DNA from: Amycolatopsis sp. WQ 127309
GTDB lineage: Bacteria; Actinomycetota; Actinomycetes; Mycobacteriales; Pseudonocardiaceae
NCBI RefSeq assembly: GCF_023023025.1
Contig: NZ_CP095481.1
Span: 7,453,001-7,517,000, forward strand
Length of the DNA stretch: 64,000 bases
Reading direction: 5' to 3'
Within the stretch, counting starts at the first letter, position 1. Every line of letters begins with the position of its first letter. A model generated the notes under the pieces. That model worked only from the letters and a program-made list of their open reading frames with translations, had not been told where the DNA came from and ran no database searches. Made by a program: the position numbers and the translations under genes. Below, one piece after another: positions 32,894-41,262 of the stretch.

Positions 32894-35800
32894 ATGACTC
32901 GTATGCGCCTGTCCCGGCTCGTCGCAGGTCTCCTCGCCGCGGGGCTCACCCTCACCGGGCTCGCCTCCGCGGCCGGTGCGCCACCACCGCCACCACCCTC
33001 GGATACCGCCCAAGTCCGGCCGGCCGCGCTCGCGGACGTGCCGCTGACCCGCACCGTGTCGGCCAGCAGTGCGCTGCCCGGCTATCCCGTCGCCAACACC
33101 GTCGACGGCAACCAGGACACCTACTGGGAGTCCGCGAACAACGCCTTCCCGCAGTGGCTCCAAGCCGACCTCGGGTCGGCCAAGACGCTCTCGCGGGTCG
33201 TGCTGAAACTGCCCGCGGCCTGGGAGTCCCGCACCCAGACCCTCGCCGTGCGCGGCAGCGCCGACGGCACCTCGTTCACCGACCTCGCCGCCTCGAAGGG
33301 CTATGCGTTCGGGGGCACCGTGACGATCCCGGTGACGGCGTCGGCCCGGTACGTGCGGCTGAACATCACCGCCAACACGCAGTGGCCCGCCGCGCAGCTC
33401 TCGGAGTTCGAGCTCTACGGCGCGGACACCGGCGACACGCAGGCCCCGACCGCGCCGGCGAACCTCGCGCTGACCGAGCCCGGCTCCGGCCGGATCGGGC
33501 TGAGCTGGTCGGCCTCGACCGACAACGTCGGCGTCACCGGCTACACCGTCTACCGGGACAACACGCCCGTCACGACGGTCACCGGCACCACCTTCGGTGA
33601 GACGCGCCCCGCGGGCACCCGCGTCGAGTACTTCGTGCGAGCCAAGGACGCCGCCGGCAACGAGTCCGCCGACAGCAACCACGTGGTGCGCCAAGGCACC
33701 CAGGCCGGCCAGAACCTCGCCGCCGGCAAGCCGATCGAGGCGTCGTCGACGGTCAACGACTTCGTCGCCACCAACGCCAACGACGGCAACACCGCCACGT
33801 ACTGGGAGTCCGCCGCGGGCTACCCGAACACGCTGACGGTGAAGCTCGGCGCCAACGCCGACCTCGACTCGGTCGTCGTGAAGCTCAACCCGGACGCGGC
33901 CTGGGGCGCGCGGACGCAGAACTTCGAGGTCCTCGGCCGTGACCAGGGTGCGACCGCGTTCACGTCGCTGAAGGCCCGCGCCGACTACCGCTTCGACCCG
34001 GCCGGCAACCAGAACTCGGTGACCGTCCCGGTCAGCGGGCGGGCCGCGGACGTCCGGCTGCAGTTCTCCGCCAACTCCGGCGCGCCCGGCGGGCAGGTCG
34101 CCGAGTTCCAGGTGCTCGGCACCCCGGCGCCGAACCCGGACCTCGTCGTCACCGGCACGTCCTGGACGCCGGCGAACCCGACCGAGACCAGCCAGGTCGC
34201 GGTGTCGGCGACGGTCAAGAACGCGGGGACCGCGAACGCGGCCGCGACCACCGTGAACGTCAGCCTCGGCGGCACGGTCGTCGGCAACGCGGCCGTCGGC
34301 GCGCTCGCCGCGGGCGCGTCCACCACGGTGACGGTGAACGCGGGCACTCGGCCGCAGGGCACCTACAGCGTGTCCGCGACCGTCGACCCGGCCAACACCG
34401 TGGTCGAGCAGAACGACACCAACAACACCTACACCTCACCGACACAGCTCGTCATCGCACAGGCGCCGGGGCCGGACCTCGAGGTCACCGGCATCACGTC
34501 GAACCCGCCGAACCCGGCGGTCGGCGCGGCCGTGTCGTTCACCGTCGCGGTGCACAACCGCGGCACGAGCAGCGCGGGCGCGTCCGTCACCCGGGTGACC
34601 GTCGGCGCCACCACGCTCGACGCCACCACCGCCGCGATCGCGGCCGGTGCCACGGCGAACGTCGCGGTGCCGGGCACCTGGACCGCCACCAACGGCGGCG
34701 CCACCCTGACCGCGACGGCCGACGCGACGAACACCGTCGCGGAGACCAGCGAGTCCAACAACGCGCTCTCGCGGGCGATCGTCGTGGGCCGCGGCGCGGC
34801 GGTGCCGTACACCGAGTACGAGGCGGAAGCCGCGCAGTACCAAGGAGAACTGCTGACGGCCGACCCGCTGCGCACGTTCGGGCACACGAACTTCGCGACC
34901 GAGTCCTCGGGCCGCCAGTCCGTGCGGCTGGCGAGCCAGGGCCAGTACGTCGAGGTCACGTCGACGAACCAGTCGAACTCGATCGTCGTGCGCAACTCGG
35001 TGCCCGACGCCGCGGCCGGCGGCGGCCAGGACTACACGCTCAGCCTGTACGTCAACGGCGCGTTCGCCCAGAAGCTGACGCTCTCCTCGACGCACAGCTG
35101 GCTCTACGGCACCACCGACGACCCGGAGGGCCTCACCAACCGGCCCGGGGGAGACGCGCGGCGGCTGTTCGACGAGTCGCACGCGCTGCTGGCGCAGTCG
35201 TACCCGCCGGGCACGAAGTTCAAGCTGCAGCGGGACAGCGGTGACAACGCGGCGTTCTACGTCCTGGACCTGGTCGACCTGGAGCAGGTCGCCCCGGCGA
35301 CGGCCAAGCCGGCCGAGTGCACCTCGATCACCGAGTACGGCGCGGTGCCGAACGACGGCGTCGACGACTCCACGGCGATCCAGCGCGCGGTGACCGACGA
35401 CCAGAACGGCGTCATCGCGTGCGTGTGGATCCCCGAAGGGCAGTGGCGGCAGGAGAAGAAGATCCTGACCGACGACCCGAACGTGCCCAACGGCGGCGGC
35501 CAGTACAACCAGATCGGCATCTCCAACGTGACGGTCAAGGGGGCCGGCATGTGGCGCTCGCAGCTGTACTCGCTGATCCAGCCGCAGGACGCGGGCACGA
35601 TCAACCACCCGCACGAGGGCAACTTCGGGTTCGACATCGACAAGAACGTGCAGCTTTCCGACATCGCCATCTTCGGGTCCGGCCGGATCCGCGGCGGCGA
35701 CGGCAACGCCGAGGGCGGCGTCGGCCTCAACGGCCGGTTCGGCACGGGCACGAAGATCGCGAACGTCTGGATCGAGCACGCGAACGTGGGCGTGTGGGTC

Positions 35801-36583
35801 GGCCGGGACTACGGCAACATCCCGGCGCTGTGGGGGCCGGCCGACGGCCTCGAGTTCAGCGGCGTGCGGATCCGCGACACCTACGCCGACGGCATCAACC
35901 TCACGAACGGCAGCCGGAACTCGCGGGTGTTCAACTCGTCGTTCCGCACCACCGGTGACGACTCGCTCGCGGTGTGGGCGAGCCAGTACGTGAAGGACCC
36001 GTCGGTGGACATCGGGCACGACAACGTGTTCACCAACAACACGATCCAGCTTCCGTGGCGCGCCAACGGGATCGCGATCTACGGCGGGTACGGCAACAAG
36101 ATCGAGAACAACCTCGTCTACGACACGATGAACTACCCGGGCATCATGCTGGCGACCGACCACGACCCGCTGCCGTTCTCCGGGCAGACGACGATCGCCA
36201 ACAACGCCCTCTACCGCTGCGGCGGCGTGTTCTGGGGCGAGCAGCAGAAGTTCGGCGCGATCACGTTCTTCGCGCAGAGCAAGGACATCCCGGGGGTGAC
36301 GTTGCGGGACACCGAGATCCACGACTCGACCTACGACGGCATCCAGTTCAAGACGGGCGGCGGCGTCGTGACCGCGGCCGTCACGAACGTCAAGATCGAC
36401 AAGTCGAACAACGGCGCGGGCATCCTCGCGATGAGTGGCGCCCGCGGCAGCGCGACGCTGACGAACGTGGCGATCACCAACTCGTCGACGGGCAACGTCG
36501 TCGTCGAGCCGGGTTCGCAGTTCGTGATCAACGGCGCGCCGATCCCGGCAGTGGTCGCCTCAGGCCGCCGCGAAACGAGGTAA
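32894..36583 (+). CDS. Secreted multidomain beta-helix glycosidase, GH87-like
   Basis: A 1,229-residue exported protein with a Sec signal peptide. Domains in order: discoidin/CBM32-like (about 45-180), Fn3 (about 185-270), a second discoidin-like domain (about 275-410), two CARDB domains (about 415-635), a CBM35/CBM6-like domain (YTEYEAEAAQYQG onward), and a right-handed beta-helix beginning CTSITEYGAVPNDGVDDSTAIQ. The helix contains RDTYADGINLTNGSRNSRVF and TGDDSLAVW, which resemble GH87 alpha-1,3-glucanases/mycodextranases more than pectinases. A fungal alpha-1,3-glucan substrate is likely but not certain. ATG at 32894 has only a weak purine-rich ribosome site. Confidence 0.82.
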   Translation: MTRMRLSRLVAGLLAAGLTLTGLASAAGAPPPPPPSDTAQVRPAALADVPLTRTVSASSALPGYPVANTVDGNQDTYWESANNAFPQWLQADLGSAKTLSRVVLKLPAAWESRTQTLAVRGSADGTSFTDLAASKGYAFGGTVTIPVTASARYVRLNITANTQWPAAQLSEFELYGADTGDTQAPTAPANLALTEPGSGRIGLSWSASTDNVGVTGYTVYRDNTPVTTVTGTTFGETRPAGTRVEYFVRAKDAAGNESADSNHVVRQGTQAGQNLAAGKPIEASSTVNDFVATNANDGNTATYWESAAGYPNTLTVKLGANADLDSVVVKLNPDAAWGARTQNFEVLGRDQGATAFTSLKARADYRFDPAGNQNSVTVPVSGRAADVRLQFSANSGAPGGQVAEFQVLGTPAPNPDLVVTGTSWTPANPTETSQVAVSATVKNAGTANAAATTVNVSLGGTVVGNAAVGALAAGASTTVTVNAGTRPQGTYSVSATVDPANTVVEQNDTNNTYTSPTQLVIAQAPGPDLEVTGITSNPPNPAVGAAVSFTVAVHNRGTSSAGASVTRVTVGATTLDATTAAIAAGATANVAVPGTWTATNGGATLTATADATNTVAETSESNNALSRAIVVGRGAAVPYTEYEAEAAQYQGELLTADPLRTFGHTNFATESSGRQSVRLASQGQYVEVTSTNQSNSIVVRNSVPDAAAGGGQDYTLSLYVNGAFAQKLTLSSTHSWLYGTTDDPEGLTNRPGGDARRLFDESHALLAQSYPPGTKFKLQRDSGDNAAFYVLDLVDLEQVAPATAKPAECTSITEYGAVPNDGVDDSTAIQRAVTDDQNGVIACVWIPEGQWRQEKKILTDDPNVPNGGGQYNQIGISNVTVKGAGMWRSQLYSLIQPQDAGTINHPHEGNFGFDIDKNVQLSDIAIFGSGRIRGGDGNAEGGVGLNGRFGTGTKIANVWIEHANVGVWVGRDYGNIPALWGPADGLEFSGVRIRDTYADGINLTNGSRNSRVFNSSFRTTGDDSLAVWASQYVKDPSVDIGHDNVFTNNTIQLPWRANGIAIYGGYGNKIENNLVYDTMNYPGIMLATDHDPLPFSGQTTIANNALYRCGGVFWGEQQKFGAITFFAQSKDIPGVTLRDTEIHDSTYDGIQFKTGGGVVTAAVTNVKIDKSNNGAGILAMSGARGSATLTNVAITNSSTGNVVVEPGSQFVINGAPIPAVVASGRRETR

Positions 36584-36590
36584 CGCTGGT

Positions 36591-36617
36591 GCCGGGGCGG
36601 GTGAGAGCCGCCCCGGC
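36591..36617. terminator. 10-bp hairpin between convergent genes
   Basis: GCCGGGGCGG (36591-36600) pairs with CCGCCCCGGC (36608-36617) around a 7-base loop. It lies directly between the GH87-like gene and the convergent cyclase gene and probably terminates both. Confidence 0.75.
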
Positions 36618-36618
36618 G

Positions 36619-37428
36619 TCACTCGTAGCGGGGGACCACCGCGAACACCTCGAGATCGGTGGGCGCGCCCTTCGCGCGGAACTTGCGGCGACGGCGGACG
36701 GTGAACCGGTCGCGGTCGAGGTTCGCCAGGACGTCGCCGGTGATGAGGACCTCGCCGCCGCCGGCCGCGTCCATGATCCGGGCGGCGATGTTGACGTCGA
36801 CGCCGAAGTAGTCGCGGCCGACCCGGCGGGGGCGGCCGGTGTGCAGGCCCGCGCGCAGCTGGGGGCGGTAGCCGTCGAGGTCGATCGCGCTGACCGCGCC
36901 GCACGTCTCGTACGCCGCTTCGACCGCGGCCGCGGGGTCGGCGAAGGCGGCCATCAGCCCGTCGCCGAGGCCCTTCACGACGCGGCCGCGGTGACGGGCG
37001 ATCGTCGCCTCGCTCGCGGTCGACACCGCGCGCAGGAGTTCGAGCGCCCGCGCGTCGCCGGCGTCGAGGGCCCAGCTGGAGAAGCCGACCAGGTCGGTGA
37101 ACACGATCGTCGTCTCGCCGGTGTCGCTTTCGCGGCCCTGGGCGACGGCCTGCCACACCTGCACCGCCGCGAGCCCGAGTTCACGCATCGCGCTGGGCTG
37201 CTCGGCTTTCGCCTCGGCCAGCAGCCGCGCCACCCGGTCGGAGGGGTGGCCCGCGGTGGTCGACAGCGCGTCGCCGAGGTCGCGGTCGCCGGGCACCAGC
37301 CGCCGCACGACGCGGGCGGACCGCACCAGGCCCGGTCGCCGGTCGGCGGCCCGCAGCAGGTCGACGAACCGGGCGGCTTTCCGCGTCCGGTCCGGCTGTC
37401 CGTCGTGGCTGTCCGTCACCAGCCGCAT
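36619..37428 (-). CDS. Class III adenylate/guanylate cyclase
   Basis: A 269-residue protein with an N-terminal helical region of about 100 residues and a class III cyclase domain. FTDLVGFS carries the first metal Asp, KGLGDGLMAAF the Lys and second Asp, and GRDYFGVDVNIAARI the Asp/Asn/Arg residues of the active site. The complete set suggests active synthesis of cAMP, with the Lys-Asp pair favouring ATP. No membrane segment is seen. A 6-bp palindrome (GCTACC-GGGA-GGTAGC, 37429-37444) sits immediately upstream of the start codon. Confidence 0.88.
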   Translation of the reverse strand: MRLVTDSHDGQPDRTRKAARFVDLLRAADRRPGLVRSARVVRRLVPGDRDLGDALSTTAGHPSDRVARLLAEAKAEQPSAMRELGLAAVQVWQAVAQGRESDTGETTIVFTDLVGFSSWALDAGDARALELLRAVSTASEATIARHRGRVVKGLGDGLMAAFADPAAAVEAAYETCGAVSAIDLDGYRPQLRAGLHTGRPRRVGRDYFGVDVNIAARIMDAAGGGEVLITGDVLANLDRDRFTVRRRRKFRAKGAPTDLEVFAVVPRYE

Positions 37429-37487
37429 GCTACCGGGAGGTAGCCTCCCCGGCGGCCGGAACGTGACGGGCTCCGCTCACGCGTTGA

Positions 37488-38396
37488 TCAACCGGGTACC
37501 AGGGTGTGCTTGATCGACTCCAGGTAGCTCGCCAGCGTGACTGGCTTCCGCCCGGTCAGCTCCGCGTACCGGTCCGGATCCGGCGTCATGCGCGTCCCGC
37601 GCCGGAGCACGCCCGCCGCCACGTTCGGGATGTGGGCCGCCATGTCCGCGTTCAAGGCGCCTTCGGCGATCGCGGTCAGCTCGTCCCGCCACTCGGCCAC
37701 GCCGATCGGCTCGAACCGCACGGGCTTCCCGAGCACGCCGGTCAGCACGTCGGCGATTTCCTGGTGGGTCCGCAGTTCCGTGCCGGGGATCTCGGCGAGC
37801 GCACCGTCGAACAGCTCGGGCCTGAGCAACGCGCAGGCCGCCAGCTCCGCGGCGTCCGAGCCGTTGATCCAGGACAGCGCCGACGCGCCGAACGCGGTGC
37901 GGATCACGGCGTCGCCGGCGAGGGACCGGCCGTGCAGGAGCGGCAGGTTCTCGTGGAACAGCGCCATGATCCGCAGCACGAAAACGTCGATGCCGGCCCA
38001 GCGCAGGACCTCTTCGGCCAGCCACTGCTCCCGGCCGAGCGCACTCGGGTGCTCGGGGTGCGCGGGGCCCATCGACATCACGACGGTGCGGATCGGGCGA
38101 CCCGTCCGCCGGATCGCCTCGGCCCAGTTCGCCGCGGCCGAGGTGACCCCGCCGGCGACCGGGTAGGCGAAGTAGGCCTGCTCGACGCCGTCCAGCGCCG
38201 GTTCGAGGGTGCGCCGGTCGTGGAGGTCGCCGAGCACGACGTCGACACCCAGGGTCCGCAGCGCGCGGCTGGCGTCCGATTCGCGGCGCACCAGGATCCG
38301 CACCGGGACGCCCTGCTCCAGCAGCCGCTGGGTCAGGTGGGTCCCGGTACCCCCGTGCCGTCCGCCCGCACCCGTGACGAGAACCGTTCCGGTCAT
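37488..38396 (-). CDS. NmrA-family NAD(P)-binding protein
   Basis: A 302-residue atypical SDR. The N-terminal VLVTGAGGRHGGTGTHL is the dinucleotide motif, followed by RILVRRESDASRAL (NADP preference) and LGDLHDRRTLEPAL. The Tyr-x-x-x-Lys pair is absent, as in NmrA/HSCARG redox sensors and some quinone reductases. The ATG at 38396 follows GGAGC. It could report the NADPH/NADP ratio or reduce a quinone. Confidence 0.87.
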   Translation of the reverse strand: MTGTVLVTGAGGRHGGTGTHLTQRLLEQGVPVRILVRRESDASRALRTLGVDVVLGDLHDRRTLEPALDGVEQAYFAYPVAGGVTSAAANWAEAIRRTGRPIRTVVMSMGPAHPEHPSALGREQWLAEEVLRWAGIDVFVLRIMALFHENLPLLHGRSLAGDAVIRTAFGASALSWINGSDAAELAACALLRPELFDGALAEIPGTELRTHQEIADVLTGVLGKPVRFEPIGVAEWRDELTAIAEGALNADMAAHIPNVAAGVLRRGTRMTPDPDRYAELTGRKPVTLASYLESIKHTLVPG

Positions 38397-38498
38397 CTTG
38401 CTCCGTCCGTCGAAAGTGACGGTGACATGCTAAGTCCGGAAAGACAACTCAGGCGAGTGTGCTGCGCCACAGCAAACGCCGTGAGCGTGTGACGGCTA

Positions 38499-38909
38499 TC
38501 AGTCGTCGTCCTTGGCGGGGCGGGTGAGGTCGATCTCGGCCCACACGGTCTTGCCCGTGCTGCGCTGCCGCTGGCCCCAGGAGACCGTGATCGCGTCGAC
38601 GACTTCGAGGCCGTGGCCGCCGCTGTCCGACGGCGTGCGGCGGCACGCGGGGTCCAGGCAGGCGTCGTCGACCTCGAGGCAGATCCAGCCGCGTTTGCGT
38701 AGCAACCGGACCTGACGCGGGGGTTCGCCGTGCCGGAGGGCGTTCGAGGTCAGCTCGTCGAGCACCAGGACGACGTCGAGGCGCTGGTGCTCGGGCAGGT
38801 CCCGCAGCACGCGGTGGGCCCACGCCCGGACCGCGGGCAGCTCGCCGAAGTCGTCGGCGACCTCCAGTGCGACCACTCGCAGGTCGTCGTGGGTGCGTGT
38901 CGGCTGCAT
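38499..38909 (-). CDS. SpoIIAB/RsbW-like ATP-binding protein (anti-sigma kinase type)
   Basis: A 136-residue GHKL ATPase of the HATPase_c_2 group. The N box is LDELTSNALRHG, the G1 box EVDDACLDP and the G2 region GGHGLEVVDAI. Such small stand-alone proteins bind sigma factors or phosphorylate anti-sigma antagonists, and are abundant in streptomycete-like actinomycetes. An AGGAGG lies upstream of the ATG at 38909. No sigma or antagonist gene adjoins it, so its partner is unknown. Confidence 0.86.
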   Translation of the reverse strand: MQPTRTHDDLRVVALEVADDFGELPAVRAWAHRVLRDLPEHQRLDVVLVLDELTSNALRHGEPPRQVRLLRKRGWICLEVDDACLDPACRRTPSDSGGHGLEVVDAITVSWGQRQRSTGKTVWAEIDLTRPAKDDD

Positions 38910-39528
38910 CGCGGCCTTGTCCTCCTAGATCACCGTTCCGCGCCTGGTGGGGGCTCGTCCCTCGGCCGGTCCGGCGCCGGGCCGTGGGTGCGGCCGGCGC
39001 ACCCACGACCCGGTGTGCGGTCCCGGTGCCGCCGCGTCGAGGGGGGAGTGAACGCGACGGAACCCGGGACCTCGGCCCGCTCGCGAGGGGAGAAAGCCGA
39101 GCGGGTCGCACTGACGGAATTCCCGCACCGGACGTGGTGCGAAACCTGGCATTCCGGTGAACCGCCGGATCGGCCCGACCGCGGGTCCGTGTCCCCCTGC
39201 CCGCCGCGGATCTTCCCGTTGCGTCTGGTGTCCTGAATGGACGGTGGCCTTCCGGCACGCCGATGCCGGTGCCCGCGAGGCCCGGGACGGTCGGGGGGAA
39301 GCCGTCCCGGGCCGCGGACACCGGCACCGGTGGTCGACGACGACCGCGCCTGTGGTCTCCGTCTGCTGAAGAAGACGCGATTCGCTGCGTGAGCGTTACA
39401 GCCGTCGGGCCCGGACGGCCGGCCCCCGGGTACATCTCACGGTGGGGAGCCGGCCGTCCGGTGACGCGATGGGCTCCTCGGCAGGACCCATCGCGGTCGG
39501 TTCGCGTCCTGCTACGCGGCTCTCGGAC
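38910..39528. other. Gene-free 620-bp stretch with two hairpins
   Basis: No open frame here has a ribosome site or a recognisable product. Two structured spots stand out: a 12-bp stem (39279-39290 with 39302-39313, GGCCCGGGACGG arms, 11-base loop) and a 13-bp stem (39411-39423 with 39449-39461, CCGGACGGCCGGC arms, 25-base loop). The second lies just past the 3' end of the SRPBCC gene and may terminate it. The rest may hold promoters for the ATPase gene. Confidence 0.55.
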
Positions 39529-40002
39529 CTACTTCGTGTGCTGACCCGGGCGGTCGACGTCGCCGCGCCAGGCGCCGGTCTCGTGACCGTCGCGGGTTTC
39601 GATGAACTTCTTGAAGCGGTCGAGGTCACCCTGGACGCGGTGGTCGAGGATGCCGCTCTTGTCGGCGACGTTCTCGACGAAGCCCTCGGGGTCGATGTCC
39701 ATCTGGACGGTGACTCGGGTGTGGGTGTCGTCGAGGCGGTGCACGGTCACGACGCCGGCGTGGTTCGGGCCGGTGTCGGACTTCCAAGCGACCCGCTCGT
39801 CGCGGTTCTGCTCGGTGATCGTGGCGTCGAACTGCTTGGTGACGCCGGCGACGCTGATGGTCCAGTGGGTGTGGGTGTCGTCCACCTGGTCGATGCGGTC
39901 GACGCCGTCCATGAACCGGGGGAAGTCGGTGAACTGCGTCCACTGGTTGTAGACGGTGCTCACATCGGCTTCGACGTCGACGGACTTGGTGATCGTGCTC
40001 AT
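39529..40002 (-). CDS. SRPBCC-fold protein (polyketide cyclase/dehydrase-like)
   Basis: A 157-residue START-like protein. It begins TITKSVDVEADVSTVYNQW and continues TDFPRFMDGV, the typical first helix and strand of cytoplasmic SRPBCC proteins of the 'polyketide cyclase/dehydrase and lipid transport' group. The ATG at 40002 follows AAGGAG at 11 bases. Members bind hydrophobic ligands. There is no PKS close by, so the ligand is unknown. Confidence 0.87.
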   Translation of the reverse strand: MSTITKSVDVEADVSTVYNQWTQFTDFPRFMDGVDRIDQVDDTHTHWTISVAGVTKQFDATITEQNRDERVAWKSDTGPNHAGVVTVHRLDDTHTRVTVQMDIDPEGFVENVADKSGILDHRVQGDLDRFKKFIETRDGHETGAWRGDVDRPGQHTK

Positions 40003-40139
40003 GCCGCGGTCAGCTCCTTCTCGTGGTTCCGGGTACCGCACCTGCAGTGCACGGCCACCCCACGGCTACCCGCTCGGCGGGAGACCAAACCGATCCGGAT
40101 TCGATGCATCGCACTTGTTCGTCCACAGTGGATTCGTGG

Positions 40140-40595
40140 TCACGGCTGGACGCGCGCCCGCCGGCCGACGGCGAGGTCGCCCAGCCGCGCCAGCGACTCG
40201 GCGTTGCGCGGCCGCAGCAGCAGTCCCTGGACGGCCTCGGGCAGCACCTTGGCCGGCCCGCGCACGACGTGCTCGGTCATCCGGACCAGCGTCCGCGTGC
40301 CGCCGTCGTGCGGGACGAGCGTGAGGCCGACCGCGGCGGCCCCGGTCGGCCACGCCTTCGCCTCCAGCGACAGCGAGACGCCGGTCTCCACCGCGACGAC
40401 CGTGGTCTCGTCCTGCAGCTGCAGCGGCCAGGAACCGACGCTGTGGTGGATCCGGCTCCCGACGGCGGGCCAGCCCGCGTCGACGGCCCGGATGTGGGAG
40501 CTGCCCACCACCCACCCGCCGTAGGACCAGCCGTCGGCGAGTACGGCGAAAACGGTCTGCGGTGGTGCGTCGACCACCCGGCTGACCTCGGTCAT
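40140..40595 (-). CDS. SRPBCC-fold protein
   Basis: A 151-residue protein starting TEVSRVVDAPPQTVFAVLADGWSYGGWVVG, again an SRPBCC start, with a central RTLVRMTEHVVRGP strand-helix segment. It is a distant homolog of the neighbouring gene downstream on this strand, 137 bases away. The function is presumably binding of a small hydrophobic molecule. Confidence 0.84.
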   Translation of the reverse strand: MTEVSRVVDAPPQTVFAVLADGWSYGGWVVGSSHIRAVDAGWPAVGSRIHHSVGSWPLQLQDETTVVAVETGVSLSLEAKAWPTGAAAVGLTLVPHDGGTRTLVRMTEHVVRGPAKVLPEAVQGLLLRPRNAESLARLGDLAVGRRARVQP

Positions 40596-40714
40596 GGGGC
40601 TCTCCGTTCGTTCTGCGCGAAGCCGGCCGGGTACCCCGTGCCGGGCCGTCCCACGCGGCCGCGTCCGGGAAACCCGATCGGCACGATCGGACACCGGCGG
40701 CTACCGTGACGCCC

Positions 40715-41146
40715 ATGGAGTCCTCGGAACCGGACCTGATCCGGGCGCTGGAGCGCGGGCTCGGTGCGTACGTCCAAGCCGTCGCCGCCGCGATCGGAGT
40801 CCCCGCGGAGGGCACGACGGTGGAGATCAGCGACACGGCCACGGCTTACCTCGGGCTGTCGCGGCCCTGGCCGGGCCGCCCGCGGCACGACGTGATGCTG
40901 GTGTGGAGCGAACGCCGCGGCTGGACGGTCGCGGTGGAGACCGCGCCCATCGAGGACCCGGTCGTGCTCGCGCGCTGGCCGGGTGACGAGCTCGTCCCGC
41001 CGCCGGAAGAGGTGGCGCGCTTCGTCGATGACGCCGCCGCGGGCCGCAGTGCCGGCAAGGACCGCGTGACGGCGGTCCCCGTCACCCGCCGGATCCTGGC
41101 CGAGCGCCTCGACGAGTACGTCCCGCTGCCGTCCGACCAGGTGTAG
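40715..41146 (+). CDS. DUF6292-like protein
   Basis: A 143-residue soluble protein beginning ESSEPDLIRALERGLGAYVQAV and containing HDVMLVWSERRGWTVAVET and ARWPGDELVPPP. This pattern resembles a family of unknown function found in Pseudonocardiales. ATG at 40715 is used; a GTG at 40706 is in frame. No catalytic residues are obvious. The family name is from memory of the pattern and should be treated as tentative. Confidence 0.72.
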   Translation: MESSEPDLIRALERGLGAYVQAVAAAIGVPAEGTTVEISDTATAYLGLSRPWPGRPRHDVMLVWSERRGWTVAVETAPIEDPVVLARWPGDELVPPPEEVARFVDDAAAGRSAGKDRVTAVPVTRRILAERLDEYVPLPSDQV

Positions 41147-41232
41147 CCCCGGGATTTCTGTCCGCTCAAGTCTCGCGAAACCCCCCGATCCGCCGTTGTG
41201 GCCGGCGTCACGCCTGTGCCACGGTCGATGCT

Positions 41233-41244
41233 GACAACGTTGTC
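41233..41244. promoter_or_regulatory. LacI-type operator upstream of the GH32 gene
   Basis: GACAACGTTGTC is a perfect 12-bp palindrome centred on ACGT, ending 18 bases before the start codon. The position is the same as that of the site before the GH78 gene. It probably binds a LacI-family fructan or sucrose regulator encoded elsewhere. Confidence 0.6.
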
Positions 41245-41262
41245 TCCGAAGGGTGGGACCTC

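Noticed and set aside
39157..39544. Small open frames between the ATPase and SRPBCC genes
   Set aside because: No ribosome sites, no family resemblance and overlapping hairpins.
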